Of a stretch of 64,000 nt of DNA, positions 1 through 9,137 are shown piece after piece. Source of the DNA: JAFNAG01 sp963721405 (GTDB lineage: Bacteria > Acidobacteriota > UBA6911); assembly GCA_963721405.1 (NCBI GenBank), contig CAVRJA010000006.1, positions 587,486-651,485 on the forward strand, written 5' to 3'. Positions within the stretch are counted from its first letter, which is position 1; every line of letters starts with the position of its first letter. Made by a program: the position numbers and the translations under genes. Under the pieces are notes generated by a model. That model made no database searches, was not told the origin of the DNA, and saw only the letters and a program-made list of their open reading frames with translations.

Positions 1-435
1 TGGAAGGTTCTGAGCGTATTGAAAGTCCCAGATCGCATAGTCCGTCTTGTTGAAGTCCCCCTGCGTGGACCGGTTGGTGGCGTTGGTATTGGGGCGCTTG
101 GTCGACTGCGTGCCCAGGGTGACCGCGAGAGCCGGATCGTAAGGGCCATACGCCTGATCTACCCTCCGCTGAAACAACTGCTCGTTGGTGTCCGATATGG
201 CAATGTCGAGGTTGTTCTGGAGCGCCAGCCGTGTCAGATCTCTAAGCGAAACAGGGAGCGCAGTGCCGTCCTTCTGTGCCTGCTCGATGGGCGACAAAGG
301 GAGACTGGCGGTGGCGGCAGGATATTGTGCCATCGGATCCTGGCCAAGAACGACCGATAGGTTGCAGAGACAGAGAACGGCGGCGGTGCTTGTCAACATG
401 GCAGGCACACGGGTAAATCGCGTTAAGTTGCTCAC
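1..435 (-). CDS. TolC-family outer-membrane efflux protein, N-terminal part (runs off left edge)
   Basis: Reading the minus strand from a GTG at 435 gives 145 codons with no stop to the window edge. AAAAGGAG lies 7 bases before the GTG, which decides the start; an in-frame ATG 12 codons on is the alternative. The protein opens with a hydrophobic signal sequence ending near VVLGQD. It continues with VSLRDLTRLALQNNLDIAI and then YGPYDPALAVTLG, the pattern that opens the first helical repeat of outer-membrane efflux proteins (TolC/OEP). Family members form trimeric outer-membrane channels for type I secretion or RND/ABC efflux. Which pump it serves cannot be told, because the 3' part and downstream partners lie outside the window. 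Confidence 0.82.
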   Translation of the reverse strand, partial: MSNLTRFTRVPAMLTSTAAVLCLCNLSVVLGQDPMAQYPAATASLPLSPIEQAQKDGTALPVSLRDLTRLALQNNLDIAISDTNEQLFQRRVDQAYGPYDPALAVTLGTQSTKRPNTNATNRSTQGDFNKTDYAIWDFQYAQNLP

Positions 436-662
436 GGCCTGACTCCTTTTCGGTAACAGACATACTTCGACTTACAACCGGACACTCATTGTAACGACGA
501 ACATCGCAAAAAAGTTGCCTAATAAAGCGGCCGACGTTGACTCCCCCTGCACAGGCTGCCCTCGCTTCCGGCCCCGCACAAACCCCTGAGCTCTGCCATA
601 TCCTCGTTTCTCCCCGCGCAGCCAACGATGGACACCACGAGAAAAAGCGGGCATGATGGCTT

Positions 663-1562
663 ATGCCGAGATTCGGATCCAACTTCCTGATCGCCGTCAT
701 TGCCGGACTTGCAGCGCTCTTGCCGGGCGACGCGAACGGTCACAGAGCGGCTCTGCCGGCGCCTGCGGAAACCGTCCCGCTGCGCGTCATGACGTTCAAC
801 CTCAGGTACGCCAGTCCCAAACCGCCGAATTCCTGGCCCGAGCGGCGCCCGGTGATGCGAAACTGCATCCGGCGCGTGGCGCCGGATCTGATCGGCACTC
901 AGGAAGGGTTATACGGTCAGTTGAAAGACCTGGCCGCCGATCTCCCGGAATACGAGTGGATCGGCCTGGGCCGCGAAGGTGGCAGCCGGGGCGAGTTCAT
1001 GGCGGTTTTCTACCTGCGGTCCCGGTTTGAACCGCTCGCATTCGACCATTTCTGGCTGTCGGACACGCCGGCGGTCGTCGGTTCCTCCACCTGGGGCAAC
1101 ACCAACCGGCGGATGGTGACCTGGGTGCGCTTCCGCGAGCGCGAGTCCGGCCGCGAATTTTTCTTCTGGAACACACACCTCGACAACGACATCGAACTCG
1201 CCCGTCAGAAGGGCGCCGCCCTCATCGTCGAGCGCGTGAATCAGCTCAAGAGCGATCTGCCCGTCGTGCTCACCGGCGATTTCAACTCCGTGGCCGGCGC
1301 CGGCAAAGCTTACGAGATCCTGGTGCAAAACGGCGGGTTCGTCGACACGTTTCCGCTCGCCCGGGAACGTGAGAACGAAAAGATGAGCACGTTTCACGGT
1401 TACAGAAAACCGGCGGAACGGGAGGAGCGGATCGACTGGATTTTGACGCGCGGTCCCGTGACGGTGGACAAGTCCTCCATCGTCATCTATTCGGAAAATG
1501 GTCAATATCCGAGCGACCATTTTCCAGTGGTGGCATGGCTGGCACTGGCGCCGGCGAAATAA
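663..1562 (+). CDS. secreted endonuclease/exonuclease/phosphatase-family protein
   Basis: A 299-residue protein with an N-terminal signal sequence (about residues 1-26), so likely exported. The mature part shows the ordered motifs of the EEP fold: MTFNLRY (about 43), TQEG with the metal-binding Glu (79-82), NTHLDN, TGDFN, then RIDWIL and a final SDHFPV. This is the DNase I/inositol-phosphatase/exonuclease III superfamily. The exported form with NTHLDN and RIDWIL resembles the cluster often annotated as metal-dependent hydrolases or sphingomyelinase-like enzymes. The substrate cannot be assigned. It is divergent from the TolC-like gene and stands alone. No good Shine-Dalgarno was found; an ATG ten bases upstream is in another frame. 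Confidence 0.85.
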   Translation: MPRFGSNFLIAVIAGLAALLPGDANGHRAALPAPAETVPLRVMTFNLRYASPKPPNSWPERRPVMRNCIRRVAPDLIGTQEGLYGQLKDLAADLPEYEWIGLGREGGSRGEFMAVFYLRSRFEPLAFDHFWLSDTPAVVGSSTWGNTNRRMVTWVRFRERESGREFFFWNTHLDNDIELARQKGAALIVERVNQLKSDLPVVLTGDFNSVAGAGKAYEILVQNGGFVDTFPLARERENEKMSTFHGYRKPAEREERIDWILTRGPVTVDKSSIVIYSENGQYPSDHFPVVAWLALAPAK

Positions 1563-1681
1563 CGCGATTACCGGCAACACTCCTCAGTTCACGACCGGGC
1601 TCAGCCGATACCACGGCAAGGGATGTACAGCCGCATAAACAGCGCCCCAGCAGGGAGCGTGAGAATACTGCCTCTTCCAAA

Positions 1682-2335
1682 TCACCGTTCCAGCTTGCCG
1701 TCCACCAGGCAATCGGCAACATTGAAGCTGTGACGCATCAGGTTCCCCATTGCCTTGGTCTCAAACGTGAATTTTTTCGTCTGTTCGGTGAGAAATGGCT
1801 TGCCGTCGGCGCCCTGCAATGGAAATAGGAAGTACAATATCTGACGATCGCCAGTGACCTGCTGAACCGGCAGTGAGGCATTGTCGCTGCGCACCACTCG
1901 TGTTGTTTTTCCGGCTTCTTCGCTGTTTATTTGGCCCAAACTCTTGCTCTCCAGGGCAAACCGCCAGGCATCCTCGGGGATCGCCTCGGCGAATTTGGCG
2001 GCATCTTCGGAGGAAATGAGTTTCTGGAGTTGCCGGCTGCGAATCGCCGCCAGCCGGGGGATCTTAGTGTACCAGGTGAGCTTGTAAGGAACATAACGCA
2101 CCAGAGCCTTCTCATCCGCCTTCGTTTTTTCGTAGTCCCTACCTTTGGAGTAGACGGACGCGCTCGCCCCTGTATCGAACGAGAACTCCCCCTGTTTCAC
2201 CCATGGGGACCGGTTGAGAATGCTTTTCACGTCACCCTCAGTCCACTGGGAGTACGGTTTGGAAAGGTACTTTTCCGCCGTGAATGCGATCGCTGCCGCT
2301 GAGGCAGCTACCAGTACGATTGATGTGATTTTCAT
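1682..2335 (-). CDS. hypothetical exported protein, 217 aa
   Basis: The N-terminus is a signal peptide or anchor (MKITSIVLVAASAAAIAFTA). It is followed by SKPYSQWTEGDVKSILNRSPW, a segment of a type I recall from short exported acidobacterial proteins with no known function. The remainder is mixed alpha/beta with no catalytic signature I recognise. It is monocistronic and convergent with the EEP-family gene. GGAT lies just before the ATG on the minus strand as a weak ribosome site. Function unknown; periplasmic or membrane-anchored location is inferred from the N-terminus. Confidence 0.7.
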   Translation of the reverse strand: MKITSIVLVAASAAAIAFTAEKYLSKPYSQWTEGDVKSILNRSPWVKQGEFSFDTGASASVYSKGRDYEKTKADEKALVRYVPYKLTWYTKIPRLAAIRSRQLQKLISSEDAAKFAEAIPEDAWRFALESKSLGQINSEEAGKTTRVVRSDNASLPVQQVTGDRQILYFLFPLQGADGKPFLTEQTKKFTFETKAMGNLMRHSFNVADCLVDGKLER

Positions 2336-2647
2336 ATCCTGTCCTTTTTGCCGCCTTCAAACCGGTCACAGAACAAATGTTGAAGTCGGCGAAATCGGGA
2401 GACAGCATATTACGAACATACGCGATCGTACCTCGGGCCTGTGTCCAGCGCGGAAACCATCAAATGCGCCCGGTATCTTCCGGCCGCGTCTTATCGAAGG
2501 GCTGCGGCCTCTGTGCACTGCTGTATGCAAACTATATTACTCCCGGGCCCATCCAATCCAAAGGCGTGGGGGCCGCAGGTGCCGTTTGGTCCCGGTGCAG
2601 ATCCTTACACATAGCGGCATGATGGCGTCTCGACTTGCGCCGGGCAG

Positions 2648-2689
2648 CCGCCGGTACCTCAACCCTTCGCGCCGGCGGACGATTTTTTT
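2648..2689 (+). terminator. possible Rho-independent terminator
   Basis: CCGCCGG (2648-2654) pairs with CCGGCGG (2672-2678) and is followed after four bases by seven T residues (2683-2689). There is no recognised plus-strand gene just upstream, so what it would terminate is unclear. The 17-base loop is long for a terminator. Confidence 0.3.
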
Positions 2690-2690
2690 G

Positions 2691-2721
2691 TTGACAGCCA
2701 TCCATGCTTTGTGCATTGTAA
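2691..2721 (+). promoter_or_regulatory. possible sigma-70-like promoter
   Basis: TTGACA at 2691-2696, immediately after the T-run of the hairpin, with CATTGT 17 bases on or TTGTAA 19 bases on as a weak -10. It points toward the receptor gene but lies about 430 bases before its start. Sequence match only. Confidence 0.25.
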
Positions 2722-3152
2722 AGGTATTCTCGGAGAACGCCAAATAGGAAATTGGGAACGGCCGGCTTTGAGCGGCCGCGTGCAGCGGGCTGAAGGGCTC
2801 CCATGCGCGGCACACCGGCTCAAAATTCGGAACTGATGGACAGGACGCGTCCTCTCTGGTCGGTTATCAGGCGGGCTGTCAGAAGCCAACCCTCGGCGCT
2901 CAGTTTAAGGATCTATTAATCCCGGCGTCGAGGCCGATCATCAAGCCTGAAGTACATCCCTGGCATCGCATTCGCTTCCGCCCGACACCGAAAATGTCCG
3001 ATGCTTCCTTCGGATTTCGGTGGGGCTGGTTCCCAGAATCGTGGGAGCGGTCGCACCCGGACAATGCGGGCAGGTCATTTAATTGACGCCTGCCGCAAAG
3101 CAGAACCGAGTTGATGCATGCAGCCAACCAAAACAACAAACGGAGGGGTGTC

Positions 3153-6100
3153 ATGAAGATATCGTTTCATTTCCTGAGACGGACTCTCTGGGCCCTGGCC
3201 ATGCTGTCGCTGAGCGTTCCAGTTTTCGCCCAGACGCGCGGGACCCTGAGCGGCAACGTTCAGGATCCGTCCGGCGCGGTTGTCCCGGGAGTCAGCGTGA
3301 CGATCAAGAACACCCAGACAGGGGAAGAATTCAGCGCCGTCAGCGATGCCCAAGGCGTGTACAAATTCCCCTCGATTCCACTGGGCACGTACAACCTTGT
3401 AATCCAGCTTTCCGGCTTTAAAAAGCTCGAGATGCAGGGGCTCGTCGTTCAGATCGGGCAACCGGCCCAGGCCAACGTCAAGCTGGAAGTGGGCGGGGTG
3501 AACGATCAGGTCGTAGTGACCAGCGAACTCCAGCAGGTCGTGAACACCGTCACCGCGACCCTGACCAACGTCATCAGCACACGGCAGGTCCAGGACCTTC
3601 CGCTGCCCACGCGCAACCCGGTAGATCTTGCGCGTCTGCAGATCGGGGTGGCTGTAACCGGCGACAACACACGCACCGCGTCGGTGGGCGGCCTGCGAGG
3701 GTCTGCGACCAATGTGACCCAGGACGGCATCAACGCGATGGACAACTTCGTGAAAACTGATTCGTTTTTCGCGCTCACAGCGCCCTCGCTCCAATCCACA
3801 CAGGAGTTCAGTGTGACGGTGGGGACGGTCGGATCGGACGCCGGCCGCGGCGTAGCCCAGGTCCGGATGGTCACAAAGTCCGGGACCAACGAGCTTCACG
3901 GAAGTGTGTTCTACCAGCATCGGAATGACTTCCTGGAAGCCAACTCGTTTTTCAACAATGCCACCAGTCCTGCCACTCCCAAAGCCAAGGAGCGACAGCA
4001 TTGGTTCGGCGTCGCCGCGGGCGGACCGGTCTTTCTGCCGAAGATCTACGACGGCCGGAACCGGAGCTTCTGGTTCTTTTCCTACGAGGGCTTCCGCGAG
4101 AACTTCATGGCCACCCGGAACCGCACGGTCCTGACGGACCAGGCTCGCAAGGGCATTTTCAGTTATGTCGGATCGAACGGTCAGACGAATTCGGTCGATC
4201 TGCTGAGCATCGGCAGCGTCCACACGCTCAATCCGGTCACGATGGCCATACTCAACGCCATGCCGGCATCGAACAATTCGCAAGTCGGCGACGGGCTGAA
4301 CTCCGCGGGCTGGCGGTACAACGTCACAGGGAAGGATCCGAGCGACAAGTATGTCGGGCGTTTCGATCAGGAGCTTTTGCAAAGCGAGAAATATGGATAT
4401 CACAAGCTGGAATTCGTCTATAACATGGCTGATTTCCTGTTGACGCCGGACACTTTCAACTCGCTCGAAGCGCCGTTCCCGGGCGGGATTAACACATACC
4501 AGGGTTCCACTCGCACCCTGATGGCGACCGCCATCAACTCAAGTTTCGGCAGCCGCATGACCAACGAGGCGCGGTTCGGCCACCAGCGCGCGCCGGTGGG
4601 CTTCCTTCGCGAGGCGCCGCCGAGTAATGCATTCTTCACGAATCTCGGGTCGGTGACCGACTTCGACAATACTTTTATGTCCCAGGGGCGCAACACCCTC
4701 CTGTATCAGTTCCTGGACAACTTCGCGTACATTCGCGGGACCCACACCATCCGGATAGGGATGGATTTCGAGTCCATCACGGCGCTCACATACAACGACG
4801 CGGGCATCCAGCCGACCGTCAATCTGGGGACGAATGCGGTCAATCCGGACGGCATCCTGAACGCGGCCTTCCCCAATCTGCCCTCAGGTTCGACCGGGAC
4901 CGCGATCGTAAACCGCGCGCGCAGTGTTTACGCCGACATCACCGGCAACCTGGCAACCGCGTCGCAGACTTTCAATGTGGCCAGCCCCACTTCCGGGTTT
5001 GTGGGCGGCGCCACGCGCGCGCGAAACTTCAAACAACGCCTGCTCGCCCTCTATGTCCAGGACGAGTGGAGGGCCAAGAGCAACCTGACCATCAACTACG
5101 GGCTGCGCTGGGAATGGCAGGGAGTTCCGTATGAGACCCAGGGCCTCGCGATCCAGCCGACGACCGGGATCGACGGCTTGTTCGGGATCTCCGGGTACGG
5201 AAACCTGTTCAGGCCCGGCGTGACGAAGGGGACAGCCCCGACGTACCTCGATTTTGTAAATGGAGATACCGGAAAGAACCTCTATAACAACGACATGAAC
5301 AACCTCGCTCCGTTCCTCGGCATTGCCTACCAGCCCAAGTTCGAATCCGGTCCCATGAAGTGGATCTTCGGCAACGGACTCAGCTCGATCCGGACCGGTT
5401 ATTCCATCAGCTATTTGCAGGACGGCTTCACCGTCGTCAGTAACGCTCTCGGGACCGGCACGACCAACCCGGGGCTGATCCAGTCCTCCGCCAACAACAC
5501 ACCGACAGGCGTACTGACCTCCGCAGGAGTTCCGGTTACGGTTCCGGTCTTTAAGATGCCGGTCAGTGACGCGGATAACATGCTGGTGAACAGCAACAAC
5601 GGGCTATGGGTATTCGATCCGAATCTGCGGGTTCCGTATGTCCAGCAATGGTCGTTCGGGATCGAGAGGGAAGTCGCCCGCGGTTGGGTCGTGGAAGCCC
5701 GTTATGTCGGAAACCACGCCATCAAGATCTTCCGGGCTTACAACCTCAACGAGGTGAACATATTCGAGAACGGTTTCCTGAATGAATTCCTGAATGCCCA
5801 GAAGAACCTGGCGCTCAACGGCGGGTCCAGTTTCGCTCCGACCTGTGCGGGCTGCACTGCCACACCCACCTTAAGCACGTTGTTTGCCGGACTCTCCGGC
5901 AGCGCCGGCTTTACGAGCACCTCGTTCATCAGCAACCTCAACAACAATAACGTCGGCGCGATGGCCAACACACTAGCCTTCACCTCGACCTACCGGGGGA
6001 ACCGGGCCAATCTCGCTCCCAACTTCTTTGTGGTCAATCCCAACGCAAACTTCACGCGACTGTTGTCGAACGCCTCCTTTTCCAATTACAACTCCCTGCA

Positions 6101-6884
6101 GACCGAGGTGCGCAAGCGCATGAGGCACGGGCTCTACCTGCAGGCCGGTTACACCTTCAGCAAAGCCTTGACCGATAACGAGGGGAGCCAGAGCACCCTG
6201 CAAGAATACCTCACACTCCGTGACCTTAAGCTGGACAAGCACCGTTCGACTTCCGACCAGACGCATCGCTTCATTGCCAATTTCATCTATGAGCTTCCCT
6301 TCGGTACGGGCCGCCGGTTTATGGCCAGCGGCTTCAAACCGTTGGTCAAGGTGATCGAAGGCTGGCAGGTCGGCGGAATCCTCAACTGGCAGTCCGGCCA
6401 ACCGGTGTCAATTTTCTCGGGCCGTTCGACCTTTAATAACAGTGGCGGCTCATTTCCGGCACAGCTGGTCGGTATGACCTTCCAGGAGCTCAAAGACGCC
6501 ATGGGCGTGTACAAAAATCCGGTGGGTGTGTTCTTCATCGACCCGAAGTACCTCAACATCACGACCAGTGCGACCACCGGTGCGCTCACGGGCGCCACCC
6601 TGAAGGAAGGGCTCCTCGGACCGCCCGCTCCGGGCACGTTCGGGAACCTTCCCACGTACTGTTTCACCGGCCCCTCGTTCTCGCAGATCGACTTCAGCCT
6701 CACCAAGCGAGTGCTATTCACCGAGAGGTCGAACTTCGAGTTGAAGGTGAACTTCCTGAACGCCTTCAACCACGCCAACTTCAACTTCAGCAACACGAAC
6801 TTTGACAACGCCAACTTCACGAGGATCAGCGGCCAGAGGGGCAGCCCGCGCATCATCAATTTCATACTCTCCATCAACTTCTAG
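3153..6884 (+). CDS. Oar-like TonB-dependent outer-membrane receptor
   Basis: An upstream in-frame ATG at 3111 is rejected because ACGGAGGGG lies just before the ATG at 3153, giving 1243 residues. A signal peptide ends at PVFAQ. It is followed by a carboxypeptidase regulatory-like beta-sandwich (roughly residues 30-115, with GTLSGNVQDPSGAVVPGVSV), a plug-like region (RNPVDLARLQIGV, VGGLRGSATNVTQDGINAMD) and a long beta-barrel ending in aromatic ...FILSINF, as outer-membrane barrels do. The architecture and length match the Oar-like receptors expanded in Acidobacteriota, thought to import large or polymeric substrates with TonB energy. The ligand is unknown. It looks intact, unlike the relative at 31.3-33.2 kb. 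Confidence 0.9.
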   Translation: MKISFHFLRRTLWALAMLSLSVPVFAQTRGTLSGNVQDPSGAVVPGVSVTIKNTQTGEEFSAVSDAQGVYKFPSIPLGTYNLVIQLSGFKKLEMQGLVVQIGQPAQANVKLEVGGVNDQVVVTSELQQVVNTVTATLTNVISTRQVQDLPLPTRNPVDLARLQIGVAVTGDNTRTASVGGLRGSATNVTQDGINAMDNFVKTDSFFALTAPSLQSTQEFSVTVGTVGSDAGRGVAQVRMVTKSGTNELHGSVFYQHRNDFLEANSFFNNATSPATPKAKERQHWFGVAAGGPVFLPKIYDGRNRSFWFFSYEGFRENFMATRNRTVLTDQARKGIFSYVGSNGQTNSVDLLSIGSVHTLNPVTMAILNAMPASNNSQVGDGLNSAGWRYNVTGKDPSDKYVGRFDQELLQSEKYGYHKLEFVYNMADFLLTPDTFNSLEAPFPGGINTYQGSTRTLMATAINSSFGSRMTNEARFGHQRAPVGFLREAPPSNAFFTNLGSVTDFDNTFMSQGRNTLLYQFLDNFAYIRGTHTIRIGMDFESITALTYNDAGIQPTVNLGTNAVNPDGILNAAFPNLPSGSTGTAIVNRARSVYADITGNLATASQTFNVASPTSGFVGGATRARNFKQRLLALYVQDEWRAKSNLTINYGLRWEWQGVPYETQGLAIQPTTGIDGLFGISGYGNLFRPGVTKGTAPTYLDFVNGDTGKNLYNNDMNNLAPFLGIAYQPKFESGPMKWIFGNGLSSIRTGYSISYLQDGFTVVSNALGTGTTNPGLIQSSANNTPTGVLTSAGVPVTVPVFKMPVSDADNMLVNSNNGLWVFDPNLRVPYVQQWSFGIEREVARGWVVEARYVGNHAIKIFRAYNLNEVNIFENGFLNEFLNAQKNLALNGGSSFAPTCAGCTATPTLSTLFAGLSGSAGFTSTSFISNLNNNNVGAMANTLAFTSTYRGNRANLAPNFFVVNPNANFTRLLSNASFSNYNSLQTEVRKRMRHGLYLQAGYTFSKALTDNEGSQSTLQEYLTLRDLKLDKHRSTSDQTHRFIANFIYELPFGTGRRFMASGFKPLVKVIEGWQVGGILNWQSGQPVSIFSGRSTFNNSGGSFPAQLVGMTFQELKDAMGVYKNPVGVFFIDPKYLNITTSATTGALTGATLKEGLLGPPAPGTFGNLPTYCFTGPSFSQIDFSLTKRVLFTERSNFELKVNFLNAFNHANFNFSNTNFDNANFTRISGQRGSPRIINFILSINF

Positions 6885-6908
6885 GACAGGCAGTTCTGGA
6901 AGTAGAAA

Positions 6909-6949
6909 CCGTGTAATCCGTGGCAGCAACCAGGCCACGGATTACACGG
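6909..6949. terminator. perfect 16-bp hairpin between convergent genes
   Basis: The 16 bases at 6909-6924 are perfectly complementary to 6934-6949 across a 9-base loop. It sits between the receptor stop (6884) and the stop of the convergent minus-strand gene (6976), so it could act as a bidirectional terminator. There is no T-tract on either side, so Rho-independent function is uncertain. Confidence 0.5.
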
Positions 6950-6975
6950 AGTTCACCAGCTCGGCAGGATTTGGA

Positions 6976-7872
6976 TTATTGGATCACGAAGGCTTTCGGA
7001 TCCAGCGCCTGATTGTGGAGGACCTGCGTCAGGCTGATGCCGTACTCGCAGATGTAGGTGGGGGGATCGGATCCTTCCCTGGTAAACCTCAGCTTATACG
7101 CGTGAGGCAGGCTGAGCGAATCGACCATCCTGAAGTCGTCGAACCATTCCTCGATTCTGTAAAACGTGTCCGTGCCCGGGCTCGTCCCGGTGGGATTCGC
7201 CATTGTGGGTTTACCGTACTGGCCCACGCCCGCCCGCTCGACCAGCCGATATTGAGAGTACACGTGACGGAAGTTCTCCGGATCAAAGTAGAGCGAGATT
7301 TGAAGGTCGCCGGCATCTTTTTTAGGCCTGTAGGTGAGCTCGTGCAGTTGTTTTCCTTCCAGCTTCTTGAGCCCCGTGTAAACCAGTTTCGGCTGCCTCC
7401 CGGCCACGTCCAGCAGAGCCCATGCCGTGGTCATCGTCCCGCACAACAGACCCTCTCTTAGCAGCGCGTGGTGATCGTAAACGAAAGCCGACATCGGGGA
7501 GCGCAGGCGGACGTTGACCTGGCCGGTGTCCACGTTCTTGCCGTCAAAGACAAATTGCTCCGACTGATATTCCTGCATGGCGAACATCATCGCAATGCGC
7601 ACCATCCTGCCGTCGGAGATCACTTCGCTCCTGCCGGGGAGCTGGCCCGCCCTTGGCAGGTGGAATGTCACCTGTGCGGTTCCGCGCGCCGCGCGGATTT
7701 TCGCGGCGGCACGGGCTTCCGGAGGGCCGATCGAGATCAGGTGCCTGGTGAGCACTTCCTCCGCTTTCATCTTCTGCTCCGGAGCACCGGATGATGGCAG
7801 GAGGAAGGCCATCAGCAAAAAGCCTGAGAGGCACAGACCTTCACGATGATTCCAGGGGAATCGTCTTGCCAT
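6976..7872 (-). CDS. exported protein of unknown function, LolA/lipoprotein-sorting-like
   Basis: The start at 7872 is preferred over the longer frame from 7911 because TAGGAGCGG precedes it at good spacing, giving 298 residues. A signal sequence (LSGFLLMAFLLPSSGAPEQ) is followed by AEEVLTRHLISIGPPEA, an opening seen in proteins with an LolA-like half-barrel. Later segments (FDGKNVDTGQVNVRLRS, LVYTGLKKLEGKQLHELTYRP, ISLYFDPENFRHVYSQYR) read as successive beta-hairpins of the same type. Envelope lipid or lipoprotein handling is possible, but this is an inference from fold resemblance. Convergent with the Oar-like receptor and monocistronic. Confidence 0.72.
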   Translation of the reverse strand: MARRFPWNHREGLCLSGFLLMAFLLPSSGAPEQKMKAEEVLTRHLISIGPPEARAAAKIRAARGTAQVTFHLPRAGQLPGRSEVISDGRMVRIAMMFAMQEYQSEQFVFDGKNVDTGQVNVRLRSPMSAFVYDHHALLREGLLCGTMTTAWALLDVAGRQPKLVYTGLKKLEGKQLHELTYRPKKDAGDLQISLYFDPENFRHVYSQYRLVERAGVGQYGKPTMANPTGTSPGTDTFYRIEEWFDDFRMVDSLSLPHAYKLRFTREGSDPPTYICEYGISLTQVLHNQALDPKAFVIQ

Positions 7873-8238
7873 GGCAACCGCTCCTATATGACTGAACCCG
7901 TTCGGCCCCAAGCGGCAAAGGAACGATGAGGAAATCGAAAGAGCGTCTCAATGATTTACGGTTACATGAATTCCTGTCAGGATATAACCCGGGCGTGAAA
8001 AACACAAGAACCAGGAGAACCAAGGTGTGGCAGCTATCCCCACACCGGGAGGGGAATGGCTAACCCACCACCCTAGATTTTCGTGCATACCTGAGACTTA
8101 CTTGTGCAGTGAACAAACTGAACGAAAGGGCGGCCTCCCGGCCTGAGCTGTGGTATTTTACTCACACGAGGAAAATGCCGACGCCTCTGACGCACCATCG
8201 GCGCTTATCATGAAAAATTGAAACCGTGGAGGGCCGCG
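7873..8238. other. 366-base divergent intergenic region
   Basis: Lies between two divergently transcribed genes (starts 7872 minus, 8239 plus) and should hold both promoters. I see no convincing -35/-10 pair, operator palindrome or small gene. Confidence 0.4.
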
Positions 8239-9126
8239 ATGTCTTCAGACAATTCCTTGAAAACCGGCTTGCGCACCGTGTTCTTCATCCTGGTGTCCTT
8301 CGTATTGGCCGGATATGCGGCTCAGCAGGCGGGTGAAGGAGCAAAACCCGATCCGGCCGTGACGCTGGCATACAAGTTTGCTGAGGGGAAAGCGCTCGCT
8401 TATCGGCAAACCACCAACGAAACCCAGAATTTCGAAATCATGGGTCAGGCCATGTCGACACAGAGCAATGCCACCCTCGAGTTTTCGCTGAAGCCAAAGG
8501 GACTGAAAGACGAGAATTTCAGCCTTGGAGTGGTGATCGACGCCTTCAAGGCGAGTATGACCGGACCGCAGGGAGATATGTCGCCCGATACGAGTCTCAT
8601 CGCCGGTAAGGGCTTTGACATGATTCTCTCCCGGCTCGGCAAGGAAATCGATACCGCCGGCGCATCCTCCATTCAATACGAGCTTGCCACCTCGAAGCGC
8701 GATATTTCGAGCAGCTTCCAGGCGTTTTTCCCGGACTTGCCCGCCCAATCGGTCAAGGTGGGTCAGTCGTGGCCCAGCGAAGATACCGTCACACAGAAAT
8801 CCGACAGCGGCGTGATCCGCATCTCCCTCAAGAACGTCAACACCCTGGATGGAATCGAGACTGTCGACGGGTATGAATGCGTCCGTGTCAAATCCGCCTC
8901 AAAGGGAACACTGACGGGAAATCTGGATCAGGGTGGTGTGGTGATGTCGCTCGACTGCACGATCGAGGGCACGGATACCTGGTATTTCGCCGTCAAAGAA
9001 GGGATCTACATCAAGGCCGATACGAAAGCGGCCTTCGGTGGCAGCATCAATGCGGGAGAGCCGGTGAATCAGGCCATCCCCCTCACCGGGGAAACGCGCG
9101 GCGAAGTCCGCCTGCTCAAGAAATAG
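8239..9126 (+). CDS. exported protein of unknown function (DUF6263-like)
   Basis: The start is set by GTGGAGGG just before ATG 8239; an earlier in-frame TTG at 8218 has no such site. The 295-residue product has an N-terminal hydrophobic segment (VFFILVSFVLAGYAAQQ) and then repeated strand patterns typical of a lipocalin-like or elongated beta fold. VKVGQSWPSEDTV and YFAVKEGIYIKADTKA resemble the DUF6263 group of exported proteins. I recognise no catalytic residues. The stop is 11 bases before the next gene, so the two are probably co-transcribed. Confidence 0.72.
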   Translation: MSSDNSLKTGLRTVFFILVSFVLAGYAAQQAGEGAKPDPAVTLAYKFAEGKALAYRQTTNETQNFEIMGQAMSTQSNATLEFSLKPKGLKDENFSLGVVIDAFKASMTGPQGDMSPDTSLIAGKGFDMILSRLGKEIDTAGASSIQYELATSKRDISSSFQAFFPDLPAQSVKVGQSWPSEDTVTQKSDSGVIRISLKNVNTLDGIETVDGYECVRVKSASKGTLTGNLDQGGVVMSLDCTIEGTDTWYFAVKEGIYIKADTKAAFGGSINAGEPVNQAIPLTGETRGEVRLLKK

Positions 9127-9137
9127 CAGGATCCCTC

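Larger units (their letters stand above)
2336..3152. other. 817-base intergenic stretch upstream of the Oar-like receptor
   Basis: Open frames here are short, mutually overlapping and lack ribosome sites, so I see no gene. The stretch holds a terminator-like hairpin at 2648-2689 and a TTGACA box at 2691-2696. The last 200 bases before the receptor gene show no recognisable operator. Confidence 0.5.

Noticed and set aside
242..700. 152-residue minus-strand open frame
   Set aside because: Overlaps the true TolC-like reading frame at its 5' end and has no ribosome site or recognisable protein.
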